DNA of 64,000 nucleotides from positions 1-64,000 of the forward strand of contig MDVS01000004.1 in NCBI GenBank assembly GCA_001940645.1, in the 5' to 3' direction. Of the stretch, positions 1 to 11,300 are shown piece after piece. Within the stretch, counting starts at the first letter, position 1; every line of letters starts with the position of its first letter. The DNA comes from Candidatus Heimdallarchaeota archaeon LC_3 (lineage in GTDB: Archaea > Asgardarchaeota > Heimdallarchaeia > Hodarchaeales > LC-3). A program made the translations under genes and the position numbers. A model generated the notes under the pieces. That model was not told where the DNA came from and made no database searches. It saw nothing but the letters and a program-made list of their open reading frames with translations.

Positions 1-1
1 A

Positions 2-526
2 GCAGGTATTGATATTACACAATCGAAAAAATTCTTTCGATGGTTAAAGAAAAATAATTTATTGACTTTTAAATTTGAATTAGAACTTACATCGTGCCAC
101 AATCGGCGGTATCCCGTCATTGTACAAGCACAATTACTTAAGGTGAAAAAAGGCAGAAAGCCAGAAAGGGTTTATCTTGACTTCTATGTGTACACGACCA
201 ATATTCGAGGTTCAGCAGATTACATTGAGAAAATTTATAGATCTCGTTGGGGAATTGAAACCCAATATCGCGTTGTACATCAGTTTCAAGCTCGAACGAC
301 CTCACTAAACTCTATTTTGCGACTTCTTCTCATTGGAATTGGTTTTATCCTTGAAGCTATTTGGCTCCGTATTAATGCATTTTTGCATATAGTAACTCAT
401 GTTTTAAAGGTTACTTGTAATTATGAGCTTCCTATTAAAATTTATAAAATAAGTACATTAATTTTGACAGTTTCAAGATTCAAACGTCTACTTCAAGCAC
501 TTTGGAGACCAAATGAACGGAGTTGA
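2..526 (+). CDS. IS4/ISH3-like DDE transposase, C-terminal part (5' end outside window)
   Basis: The frame is open from the first bases of the window, so this is the C-terminal part of a longer gene that begins upstream. It carries the typical C-terminal signature of IS4-superfamily DDE transposases, YRSRWGIETQYR, in which Y, R and the catalytic E are spaced as in the Y-(2)R-(3)E motif. A hydrophobic helix and a short basic tail follow and end at a TGA. Transposases of this type cut and paste insertion sequences. The stop at 524-526 is followed by AT-rich DNA with no second transposase frame. The inverted repeats cannot be judged because the left end is missing. It could be an intact or a 5'-damaged copy. 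Confidence 0.8.
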   Translation, partial: AGIDITQSKKFFRWLKKNNLLTFKFELELTSCHNRRYPVIVQAQLLKVKKGRKPERVYLDFYVYTTNIRGSADYIEKIYRSRWGIETQYRVVHQFQARTTSLNSILRLLLIGIGFILEAIWLRINAFLHIVTHVLKVTCNYELPIKIYKISTLILTVSRFKRLLQALWRPNERS

Positions 527-808
527 TCTAGACTTGCGGAAGTACTGAAAGATTTTAACTTTTTTATTTTTAAACAAAAGACAATTTAACACCATAATTA
601 ATGTAAACTCAAAGAAATATTCTTCTTCCTAATAGCAATTCTTGTTGTCTTTTGATTTAAATCATGTATGCTTTTATTTAGATTTTTTTGAATATTCAGG
701 TAATTTTCTTTATGCGATTTTATCTTTATTTTGTTTTTTCTTACTAAGTATGCTTTTACGACAAATTTAAAAAAAAATAATTTAACTTTAAAAAGTTAGT
801 TTTATGGT

Positions 809-1618
809 TTAATCCCATTTCTCATGCAAAATGTATTGTTTTTTAATCCCTATATCAAATAATATTTCTATCATTGCATTAACAAAATCTGGTGTACCAC
901 ACAAATAGAATTTTGTTTTTTCAAGGTTGAAATTATTTGATCGTAACTCATTTTCTATTAATTTTTTATTCAAGCGACCTCGATGTCCAGGCCATTTACT
1001 TTCCTCGTTCTCTCTTGTTAAAGTCAGAATCAACTTCGTATTTAAAGTGTGTTTAATCAATTCGTCTAATTCTTTTTTGCTAATGATCTCACTTTCATAT
1101 CTACAAGAGTAAAGAAGTTCTACTTTATTTTCATACCTCTTATCATGAATATATTCTAATATCGACTTTAATGGTGTTATTCCTGATCCTGCTCCCATTA
1201 AGACTAGTTGTTCAGCATGGAAATCATTCTCATCCCAGAAAAAATTTCCATATGGGCCACGGAATTGGATTTCATCACCATTTTTTCTTTCATTTAACCA
1301 TTTTGATACTAAAGGTTTTTCAGTTTGCCTAACTGTAAGGTCGAAATAACCATTCTTTTTCATTGATCTTGTTGGGGAAGAGGATATCGAATATGCCCTT
1401 GGAATCATTTTATTTTTAATTTCAGGACGTACCATAACAAATTGTCCAGGTTTGAATTGGAAGGGACTTTGATTTTCGTCTAAAAATGGTGTGGTTATCC
1501 GTAAAGTTTTAGTATTTGATGTTTGACGAATCATATCAGAAACAACTCCTGTTGTTTCAATAATATTTCTTTTCGATTTTTTACTTTTTTGTAGGTCATT
1601 TTTAACAGATATAGTCAT
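809..1618 (-). CDS. Ferredoxin--NAD(P)H reductase-like flavoprotein (FNR superfamily)
   Basis: This 269-residue protein has the two-domain layout of ferredoxin-NADP reductase-type oxidoreductases. The N-terminal FAD-binding barrel carries R74-A-Y-S, the RxYS signature that holds the flavin. The C-terminal nucleotide-binding domain has GAGSGITP near residue 142 and ends with the CGTPDFV motif near 239 that places the nicotinamide. There is no 2Fe-2S domain, so the electron partner must be a separate ferredoxin or redox protein. The first 20 residues are basic and precede the conserved fold. A 108-residue gene lies 35 bp upstream on the same strand and is probably cotranscribed. The exact substrate is not readable from sequence. 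Related enzymes include phenol hydroxylase and Hmp reductase domains. Confidence 0.85.
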   Translation of the reverse strand: MTISVKNDLQKSKKSKRNIIETTGVVSDMIRQTSNTKTLRITTPFLDENQSPFQFKPGQFVMVRPEIKNKMIPRAYSISSSPTRSMKKNGYFDLTVRQTEKPLVSKWLNERKNGDEIQFRGPYGNFFWDENDFHAEQLVLMGAGSGITPLKSILEYIHDKRYENKVELLYSCRYESEIISKKELDELIKHTLNTKLILTLTRENEESKWPGHRGRLNKKLIENELRSNNFNLEKTKFYLCGTPDFVNAMIEILFDIGIKKQYILHEKWD

Positions 1619-1653
1619 TTTAGCTCCTCTAATATCATATTCAAAATAATTCT

Positions 1654-1980
1654 TTAAAGATTGAAGTTATTTACAATTGTATCAAGTAATTTTTGCTCTT
1701 GAGGACTAATTATACCATTTTTTTTGGCTTGCTCGAATACTTCATCTATTATTGGATTAAATAGCTGTCTTAGAATATCTTTAAATTCAATATCACTCAA
1801 AGGAGCTTCAAGAATCTGCATCATCTGATTACTAACAGAAAAATTAATTTGCCAATCTTTTAGACGATTGATAATTTTTTTTTCTTCATCCGACATATTA
1901 AATGTAACACGATCAAGACAACTATCTATTGTGATATCTAAAATAGCTTTAATGTCTTTAATGCTTCTATATTCCTTCAT
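1654..1980 (-). CDS. Small alpha-helical hypothetical protein
   Basis: I do not recognise this 108-residue protein. It starts with an ATG (MKEYRSIKD), is predicted to be all helical and acidic, and has no cysteine cluster, signal peptide or membrane segment. It lies 35 bp upstream of the flavin reductase on the same strand, so the two probably form a short operon. A role as a partner or regulator of the reductase is only a guess. The middle of the protein (ILEAPLSDIEFKDILRQLF) reads like amphipathic helices, which would suit a dimer or a protein-binding bundle. Confidence 0.6.
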   Translation of the reverse strand: MKEYRSIKDIKAILDITIDSCLDRVTFNMSDEEKKIINRLKDWQINFSVSNQMMQILEAPLSDIEFKDILRQLFNPIIDEVFEQAKKNGIISPQEQKLLDTIVNNFNL

Positions 1981-2009
1981 TTAATCCCTTTTTAATAAAT
2001 AAGACCTAA

Positions 2010-2213
2010 TTATATCCATATATCATTTATAATAAAGAAGATCCATTGATCAAAATTGAGATTTCTGTCTTTTAAATCTTCGTCAACCACTCTAATAACA
2101 GATTTTGTTGCATCAAGATCTGAATAATATTCTGATAATATTTTTGCCCTCTTTATTATTCCTTCTCTTGGATTTTTGGGCCACAAATAGTTAAACTCAT
2201 AATCACTTTGTAT
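2010..2213 (-). pseudogene. Gene remnant, about 67 codons without a usable ATG
   Basis: On the minus strand a frame without stops runs from 2213 to a TAA at 2010-2012. The encoded peptide looks protein-like: NYLWPKNPREGIIKRAKIL, then SEYYSDLDATKSVIRVVDED and an aromatic C-terminus. There is no ATG. The first plausible start is a TTG at 2184-2186, and a stop lies just upstream at 2214-2216. It is best read as the C-terminal end of a gene lost by deletion, perhaps linked to the transposase activity nearby. A very short TTG-started gene remains possible. The family is not recognised. Confidence 0.4.
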
Positions 2214-2635
2214 TTAACTCTTATTTAAATTTTTGTTAAATTTTCATTTCGATTTAATTTTAAATATAGTAATCTTGAGTTTACAAGTTAAGGATTTTAC
2301 CCCCGACAAATTTCTTTGATTTAAGAAATGAAAGCAAAAAATGGTCACTCATGTCCCCTAACAGAGTAGAACACTACTACGTTCTTTATACTAGCAACAG
2401 CGATCTAATTCACTATTTGTCACAGTTTGTCAATGTATTAATTTGTAAAGTCAAGTAATAGTATTTTTTAAAATTTTTTCAGCAATAAATAAAATAAGCT
2501 GTTTTTAAAGTGATAAACTAAGGATTCAGAATTAAATAAAATCTCATCAAAAATTTATGTTGAATTTATAATTCATTAACCAGTTTCTTATTTTTTTAAT
2601 ATCTAGCATTAAATTTGCACGGAGTATTCATTAAA
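2214..2635. other. Intergenic region upstream of valS with an unexplained GC-richer patch
   Basis: This stretch holds no convincing gene. From about 2297 to 2445 the base composition is visibly richer in G and C than the flanks. A plus-strand frame there ends at 2457 and contains the peptide MSPNRVEHYYVLYTSN, with no good start and no recognisable family. No tRNA T-loop, T-box or other known RNA motif was found. Close to valS, the sequence ggag at 2621-2624 serves as its ribosome binding site. Confidence 0.4.
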
Positions 2636-5383
2636 ATGGACGAACTTTCTAAAGCTTACGATCCTTCTAAATTTGAAGAATCCATTTATACATGGTGGGA
2701 AGTAAACAATTACTTTAAACCGGAAAAACAAAGAGATTTAGGATTCGTGAATGATGAGAGTGATAGATACTGTCTAACCCTCCCTCCTCCCAACGTAACT
2801 GGTACTCTACATTTAGGACATGGTATTACAATCGCAATTGAAGATTTAATGGTTCGTTATGCACGAATGCAACAAAAAGAAACATTATTCCAGCCAGGAA
2901 GCGACCATGCAGGTATAGCTACTCAAAATGTTGTGGAAAGAGAATTATTGAAAAAAGGAATAAAAAGAAAAGAATTGGGAAGAGAGAAATTTATTGAAGA
3001 AGTTTGGAAATGGAAAAAGAAATATCATGCAAGGATTACTGAACAATCAAAAAGATTAGGGATGAGTTCTGATTGGTCTAGAGAAAGATTTACCTTGGAC
3101 GAGAATATGTCAAAAGCAGTTCGAAAAGCTTTTGTTTCATTGTATAAAAAAGATTTAATCTACAAGGGTTCCTATTTGATTAATTGGTGTCCTGGACGTT
3201 GTGAATCGGCGATTTCTGATCTTGAAGCTATTTCTGAAGAAGAAAACGGGAATTTATGGTATATTAAGTATCCTGTAATTGATGAAACATGGAAAGGTCC
3301 TAAAACAGAATGGGGTAGTGGAACATGGGTAAAAGGTGCAAAGAAATTTATAGAAATTGCAACAACACGCCCAGAAACCCTACTCGGAGATACTGCGGTT
3401 GCTACTAAAAAAGAGCATTTAAGATTCGGAAAATTAATTGGTAATAAAGCTATTCTTCCTGTTCTTGGCAGAAAGATACTAATAATTGAAGATGAATATG
3501 TGGACACTTCTTTTGGGACAGGAGCTGTAAAAATCACTCCCGGACATGATTCAAACGATTACGAAATCGGAAAGAGACATAATCTTGAATTTATTACTGT
3601 TTTAGATCCAAAAGCACGATTAATAGAGGAATATTCTGGTCCCTATTCTAACATGGATCGTTTTGAAGCAAGAAAAGCAATTGTAGAAGATTTAGAAAAA
3701 GAAGGATTACTTGTAAAAATAGAACCTTACAAATCTTCGATACCAAGATGTGAGCGATGTCATACAATTATCGAGCCAAGAATATCTGTTCAGTGGTTTG
3801 TAAAAACAAAGCCATTGGCAGAAAGGGCAATCGAACAAGTTAGAAAAGGAGCTACTGTGATCATTCCAGATCGTGAAGAGAAGCGATTTTACCAATGGAT
3901 GGAAAATATACGTGATTGGTGTATTTCTAGGCAATTGTGGTGGGGACATAGAATTCCTATCTGGTATTGTCCAGATGGACATCAGACATGTGAAGAAGAA
4001 GACCCTACTAAATGTAGTGAATGTGGGAGTAAAGATTTACACCAAGATCCGGATGTATTAGATACATGGTTTTCCAGTGGATTATGGCCAATTTCAACTT
4101 TAGGGTGGGGTTGGGATGACAATTCTTATGATTTCAAGCGATTTTATCCCACTGATATGAGAGAAACTGGTTACGATATCCTGTTTTTCTGGGTAAGCCG
4201 TGAAATCATGTTGTGTAGCGAATTAACTGGAGTTAGTCCATATAAAACTGTATATCTTCATGGAATCATTCGTAATGAAAAAGGTGAAAAAATATCTAAG
4301 AGTATGGAGAATATAGAGGAATTCGATCCACTCAACATTATTGCCAAAGATGGTGCTGATGCTTTACGTTATACCCTTGCTACTAATAGTATGCCTGGAT
4401 TAGATACTAATTTAGATTTACGTAGAGTAAAATCCGCGAGAAGATTTTGTAACAAAATTTGGCAATCAACAAGGTTTATCCTAGGCAATTTAGATAAAAA
4501 TACTACTTATAAACCTCTGAAATCAATTGAAATGTCAAAGCTTGAAGACTCTGATATTTGGATACTTTCAAAATTATACAATCTAGTTAAGCAAATTACT
4601 GAATATATGGACACCTATCAATATTTAGAAGCTGGTCGAGAGATAAATACTTTTTTTTGGAATATATTTTGTGATTTCTATTTAGAATTTACTAAAATAA
4701 GAATTTATGATGATACCAAAGATAAAATGACCCCTTCTTCTGTATTATTGCATGTATTAGAAACTTCGTTTAGATTACTGCATCCTTTTATGCCATTTAT
4801 TACTGAAAAATTATGGCAATCACTACCTTCAACGGTAAAAGAATCTGAAGCATTAATTGTTTCTTCATGGCCAAAATTGATACCTGAATATATAAATAAT
4901 ACAATAGGAAAACGTTTTGAGACTATTATCAATATAATTAAAGCTGTTAGAAGCATTCGGGGGGAATATCGAATAAATCTTACCAGGAAAGTTGCATTAT
5001 TTATTATAACAAAAAATACTAGTTTAATTTCTATAATAAAGTCAAACAAGGATGAAATATGCACTTTAGCTAAAGTGGATTCTGAAAAATTTATTATATC
5101 TAAAACAAAAAAGCCCTACAAAAATGCTGAAAAAACAGAAATTGAAAACATAACAGTTTATGTACCTTTAACTGGTTTAATTGATTTTAATAAGGAAATG
5201 GAAAGAATCAATAAGAATATAAATAAATTATCAAAAATATTAATTCAATCTGAAAATAAGCTGAAAAATGATAAATTCATGGAAAATGCTTCAAAAAAAG
5301 TTATTGATAATGAAAAACTTAGATTTTCAGATACTGAAACCAAGATCAACAAATTAAAAGATCAATTGCAAATATTAGAATAA
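2636..5383 (+). CDS. valS: Valyl-tRNA synthetase
   Basis: This cytoplasmic class Ia aminoacyl-tRNA synthetase joins valine to tRNA-Val. The HIGH motif appears as HLGHG inside PPPNVTGTLHLGHG near residue 60, and the KMSKS loop as KISKS near residue 555. The editing (CP1) domain lies between them, including the TTRPETLLGDTAVA segment that is typical of ValRS. Zinc-binding CxxC pairs are visible (CERCH and CSECGSKD). The C-terminus is a basic coiled-coil arm of the ValRS type. The frame can be opened to a TTG at 2615, but ATG 2636 is preferred because it starts at MDELSKAYDPSKFEE and has ggag 12 bp upstream. It converges on the giant HEAT gene, leaving only 3 bp between the stops. Confidence 0.97.
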   Translation: MDELSKAYDPSKFEESIYTWWEVNNYFKPEKQRDLGFVNDESDRYCLTLPPPNVTGTLHLGHGITIAIEDLMVRYARMQQKETLFQPGSDHAGIATQNVVERELLKKGIKRKELGREKFIEEVWKWKKKYHARITEQSKRLGMSSDWSRERFTLDENMSKAVRKAFVSLYKKDLIYKGSYLINWCPGRCESAISDLEAISEEENGNLWYIKYPVIDETWKGPKTEWGSGTWVKGAKKFIEIATTRPETLLGDTAVATKKEHLRFGKLIGNKAILPVLGRKILIIEDEYVDTSFGTGAVKITPGHDSNDYEIGKRHNLEFITVLDPKARLIEEYSGPYSNMDRFEARKAIVEDLEKEGLLVKIEPYKSSIPRCERCHTIIEPRISVQWFVKTKPLAERAIEQVRKGATVIIPDREEKRFYQWMENIRDWCISRQLWWGHRIPIWYCPDGHQTCEEEDPTKCSECGSKDLHQDPDVLDTWFSSGLWPISTLGWGWDDNSYDFKRFYPTDMRETGYDILFFWVSREIMLCSELTGVSPYKTVYLHGIIRNEKGEKISKSMENIEEFDPLNIIAKDGADALRYTLATNSMPGLDTNLDLRRVKSARRFCNKIWQSTRFILGNLDKNTTYKPLKSIEMSKLEDSDIWILSKLYNLVKQITEYMDTYQYLEAGREINTFFWNIFCDFYLEFTKIRIYDDTKDKMTPSSVLLHVLETSFRLLHPFMPFITEKLWQSLPSTVKESEALIVSSWPKLIPEYINNTIGKRFETIINIIKAVRSIRGEYRINLTRKVALFIITKNTSLISIIKSNKDEICTLAKVDSEKFIISKTKKPYKNAEKTEIENITVYVPLTGLIDFNKEMERINKNINKLSKILIQSENKLKNDKFMENASKKVIDNEKLRFSDTETKINKLKDQLQILE

Positions 5384-5386
5384 GAT

Positions 5387-8300
5387 TTATGGTTTATAGA
5401 CATTTGTTATCTTTTGTCTTGAGGTTAACCGTCGGGCAGTTGTAATTTGGCAATCTACACAAATTTTATTATTTTCATTCCAGTGTTGGTTTCTGCAAAC
5501 CCAAGAACGGCAATTTGAACAAAATATTGTTCTTTCATAAAATCCAGCCTCCCTTAATCTTACAATCATCTGGTCCCGTTCTCCTGCTGTTAATATTGGA
5601 TATTGAAAAGAGTCTGGTTTTTGATCTGCTTCGTGAAAAGTTAAAAATTTAATGTCTAATTCATCAGCAGAATTAACACCTTTAAATTTATTCCATATTG
5701 ACTTAACATCATTAGTTAAATTACCCCAATTAGAAGTAAATAGCTTACCTATAGTTCTGAGACTTAGAAAACTAATTTTAAACCATTTGTTTACCATACT
5801 ATCTTCGATAACAATAATAACATCTTCCGGTTCCTTGGCACAGCTGAATTCGATCTTGATTAATGTGCTGAAGGTTTTTCCTGTTGATTCTATCTTTGTT
5901 GGGACAGGTAAAATTGGATGAAGCATATCAAAATAGCTTTTTGTTTCTTTGTTGATTTCTTCAATCCGAGTTTGAATTTTTTCTAATCCCTGTTCATAAT
6001 TTAATGAAGCGTTATTTAATTCGTCTTTTATTATCATTAGGTTCGTTTCATTATTTTCATTGAGTTGCTCTTGTTCTAGTTCATTTATTTTAATAAACTC
6101 TTCAAACTGTTTATGGATAAGTTCTTCAAGCTCCAGATTCTGGTTTGTTAGAATGGATTCAAAATCTTCTAATTTTCCTAAAATTTCCTTATTTAGATAA
6201 AGAATTTCATCAGATTTTAAAAGAATATCTGACGTTTTTTCCTTAATTTCTTTAATATCATCTTTTAATGTCTTAGTTTCATTACCTATAGTTTCTTTAA
6301 TTAATGAAATAAATCTAATATCAGATGTCGAAATATTTTGACCCTGTTCTTGTTTTAATACTAATACATCATCATCTAGAGATGAAGTATCTTTAGTGTC
6401 TATTTTTCCATCAATTTTTTCATTTACAATTAGGTTAGAAATAATTTCATCTAGTAATAAATAATCCAAGTCTATATTATTCCTTAATAATTGCTCCCTA
6501 ATAGATTCATAAGAAATTTTCTTGCTACCATACTTCTTTTCTAAGTATTTAATTGCAAAAATAACTTGTTCTTCATTAGACTCCCATTTATGCTTTCGCT
6601 GTTTTAAATTAACTAATTCTCTTAATTCTTTGACTATAACCAATGCTTTACTTCTATTGATGTTTAATTCATTTTGCAAATCATAAATATGGCTTTTATC
6701 TTTTTTGTTTTTCTCGATAAAAGCATTTAAACCATTTTCGATATGGATTTCGATAGCATGTTTTCTTTTAAGTAATTGATTTTCAAAAGAAGAAACTTTG
6801 TCTAATAATGACCATAAATCATCCACATCAAAAGATTTTGATATATTTTCTCTAATCAAGACTAAATTTTTAATTAAATTCATTATTAATTGGTTAGAAA
6901 CTTTTAATCTGCTTATTATAATTTTTATGCCATTATTTTGTAATTCAGTTCCATCAAATAAGGAGAGGCCAAGAGATGCATACATTTCTTCTAAATTATT
7001 AAACGATAATTCCTTTGTTAGATAATTAAGACTATTGATAGATAAATTTTTAATTGAATCTGATAAATCTGGATTACCTGATATTCGTCTGAGAGCCGGA
7101 ACAGCTAAAGAGCTTTTCATACTAGCTAGAGTGTTTATTACAAGTTTTATAGTATGATTATTATCAATGAAATTTAAATAGGATGTCAATGCTTCAACTG
7201 CGTCAATGGTTTGAACCCATCCTAAAGCTTCTACAATTTTTTCTTCGTATTCTCCAAGTCTTTCGTTCTCGATTAGTAATCTGTATAAATTAGATACTGT
7301 TATCTCAATTGAAATTGAAACTGATAAAGCAGTTATTCCTTTCCTAATCTTAATCTCTTTTTGATTTAAAGCAAATTCCAACATAATTCTAATCGAACTT
7401 TGGGATTCAAAATCAGCAAGAAGCTTAGCAGCCTTTATTTTTAAATTTAAAATAGGTTCAATCTTAAGGTACTCTTCTAAAGCGATTATTGCAGTATCTT
7501 TGTCTTCTAATTTCATGTCTTCTGGATTTAGAGAAAAAAGTGCTTCTCTTCTTGTATTTTCATCTGAAGAATTAAGGGAAGTTAAAAATAATGCACGATT
7601 TAATGAGTTCAAATCCTGATATCCTAATTGTATAGCAAGCGTCTCTAAAGAAGAGTTAATCGGGCCTTCTAGTTCAGGAGTATTTTTTCTTAATTTAAGA
7701 AGAGAATAAACAGTTTCTAGAGTTCCAATATTTCCAATTCTGTCTATTATTTTTAATTTTAGGTCTTTATTAGATGAAAATAGTTTTTCATTTAATAATT
7801 TTAATTCTAAATCTCTCCATTCATATCCTCGATTATGAGCTACTATTTGAAAAGAATTGAATGCTTCATCACTAACTATTACGCTGTTATCAAAATGAGA
7901 AGCAAGAATCAAACAATTTAAGACAATATCACTGTTTTCCTCAGAAAGAACATTAACGACTGTTTTCCTAACTATATCATTTGATTCCTTGTAGTAATGA
8001 TTAATCAAATCGAATGAAGTTTCCATACCGAAATTTGCTAATACTTCTACAACAGATTCTCTTACTGTACTATTAGTATCATTTAATCCATTTTTAATTA
8101 TCTCGAGTACATCATTATTTACTGGTAAATCAAGCAAGCTAGTATATGTAAAAATTCTAATAGCTTCATCCAGATCTTTTTCAGCAATATTTTTAATAAT
8201 TGGTAAATTCTTGATATCATAAGTGGATGTCAGTATTTCAATTATAATTTTTCTAATTTCCAAATTAGGATCTTTTGTTAATACATCAAAATATTCAATT

Positions 8301-11300
8301 ATACGTGAGTCCCAATTATCTTTGAAATATTCTAAAGCTTTTAATTTTCTCTCCAATTCACTTGAATTCAACATTATCAAAGATTTATTCAGCTCTAATT
8401 GGTCAATATCTAGTATATTTCTGTTTAAAAATTCATCTAGTGCATCAAATACAACATCGGAGAAATTTTGATCTTTAATTCCGATTTGAATTATTTTCTG
8501 AACTACTTCTTGAGACCCAATTTTAGAAAGTGATAAAATAATACTATTAATGATTCCCGGATCTTTTTCCGTTCCTAAGAATTCAATTAGATTAATTGAA
8601 ACTTGATTTCTAATTTCTGGAGATTTAAAAATAGAAAATAGATTTATAATTGCTTTTTTAACAAGGTAATCAGTTCTTGATTCGTAAAGCTCTTTTAGTG
8701 TCTTCCAGTAATCTTCAATCTTTGGATAATTAAATAATTCTAACAAATTGGACTCCAACACCCCTTCGTCTCTCTCTTTAAATAATAAAGGAATAATCTT
8801 ATCTATAATAGGCTGTTTCTTTGTAAGAACAAGATTTTCGAATGCTAAAGTTCTAATTGTTCTATTTTTATCATTGAGAACCAAATAAAGAACTTTTTCT
8901 TCAACATCATCGATTCCAACCCCTACATAATCTTTAATAGCATTTAATCTAATATTTTCGTCTTTATTGTCCAAATCTATTTTTAGTTTTTGCAAATATG
9001 CCTCTGATTCAGTTATTCCGTGTTTGTTTTCTAATTCTCTTATAGCTCGTTCAATAGCTACAATAACAGTTTTTGTTTCTCGTTGTCTTATTTCAAATAA
9101 GGTTCCGAAAACTTGTTTATCACCCAATTTACCTAAAGATAACGCTGAATTAGCTCTAACAATCTCATCTTCATCTTCTTTTAATCTTTCTATTAGTAAA
9201 TCGGTAGCTTGCATAAAACCGAGTGATCCCAAGGATAAAGCAGCCAATCTTCGATTTTTTATTTGACCTTTAGTTAGATCAACAATATTCATCCAGTATT
9301 GATAAGTTTCTTCTGAAATTGGTAAATTTTCACTAATATAACCAGTTAAATTATGAGCTAGTGGAGATATTTCATTGTAACCATATTTACTAATTTCCAG
9401 AAGTTTGCCAAAAATTTCTAATAATAAGGGCGAATTTGTGTGAAGCAATGATTTTATAGAGGAAAAAATCAGTTCTATTATTTCAACACTTAAGCTTTCG
9501 GTATTTATTGCTTTTAAATACACGTATAAAGCTTCAGAAGATCTCGTTAGATGAATAACTGCTACAGAATGTTTTTGAATATCTATAGGAAAGCTATTAT
9601 TCAAAAATCTGGACAGATGAGGAATGTATTGTGGTGATGGTCCTGTATTTCTTAAAGCATAAAATAAAGCTTCAAAGAAAGATGTTTTAGTTGGTAAGGA
9701 TTCCTGTTGTAATATATTAATAAGAACAGGAATTGCTTTTTGGTCTTTAAGTTTACCTAAAGTAGTCAATATATATTCTTTGACCAATAAAGATTTGTCT
9801 TGGTCCAATCTTTCTATTAATAAATGTGTTGTAGTATCTGGATTCCCTATAATGCCTAAACTTTGAGCTGCATAACCTCGTGTTAATTCATCATCGTCAT
9901 TGCTTAAATGATGTTTCAATGCATTAATAGAATTTATTCCACCAATTCCTCCTAGTCCAATCATTGCTCCTCTTCTATCAATTTCTCCTCCACGTTCATC
10001 TAAATCAGCCATATATTTGTAATATACTAAATCAGTATCAGATACATTGTTTCTTGTCGCTATTGTTAGTGCAGCAGCTTGTGATTGAAAATTTACTCCT
10101 TCTGATTCATCAAATTTAGCTGCTGCTAGTAAATTGATTAATTCTGATACATCTCCGATATTTCCCAACACAATTGCTGATAATTCTCTTATATCTTCAG
10201 ATTTGTCTCTTCTTAATGATTTTACAATAAATGGAACAATATTTTTATCATTAATAAATTTAAATGCTGATAAAATTGCTATTCTAACTTCAACTGACTT
10301 ATCAATCTTGAAAAGTCGTATAAGTGTATCTGATATTGAATAAGATCCTACTAACCCTAAAACATTTATTGCTTTAACTTTTACTTCAATTTCAGAGAAT
10401 TCATCGTTGATAGTTTGTATTAGCGGTTCTATTGCATTCTTAGAATGTAAAAATCCTAATACATCTAAACAAGTTAACCTGACTTTATTATCTTCTTTTG
10501 CATTTAAATATTTGATAGAAGTTGTTTCAGCAAAGGAATCTCTTTCTAGTGCAAATTTCTTTATTATTTCTGATTTAATATCTGGATTAAATTCATTTTC
10601 TAACACTTGGATTAGGATATCTCTAGCATGAGGATTTTGGACAAAATCTAACTCTTTTATTGCTGAAATTCGTTCATCTACATTTTCTGAGGCTAAAATT
10701 GTACTAATTAACGAAACACGATCAAATTTATCTTCAAACCTGATTTTAAGCTTTTCTAAAGATTTATTAATTTCGTATTTGACATACTCATCTTTCTCTA
10801 AAAACAAATACTTATTTAATAATTCTAATGTTTCATCTGGATCAAAAATTCCCAAAGTTCCTAGTGCACTAGCTGAAACAGATCGAATAGACGAATTTTT
10901 GTTATTTTTAATATAATCATATAGGATAGGAATGATACTCGAATCATTATATAATACAAGTCCACTAATTGCTTCAGTAATTATCTCTGGATTATTATTA
11001 GTTGAAATATATTTTTTGATAATTGTAATAGTTTTTTCAAAACCAGAAATTCCAAGGGATTTAATCATTTGTGCTTTGGCATTTGTATCTTCTTCGACTT
11101 TTAATGCCTTTATTACATTACTGATACCTTTTTTACTCTTCATTTTTCCTAACGCTAAAGCACAGGCAGCTCTGATTTTTGGACTTAAATCTTTTAGAGC
11201 TTTTATTAATGAACTAACGGATTTTTTATGTCCATAATCTCCTAAGACAGTAGCAAGTTTTGCTTTAAAAGTTGGATATTCTTCTTTTTCGAATTGTCTA

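Noticed and set aside
2214..2635. T-box or other riboswitch upstream of valS
   Set aside because: No T-box sequence or specifier hairpin is visible, and T-box elements are bacterial.
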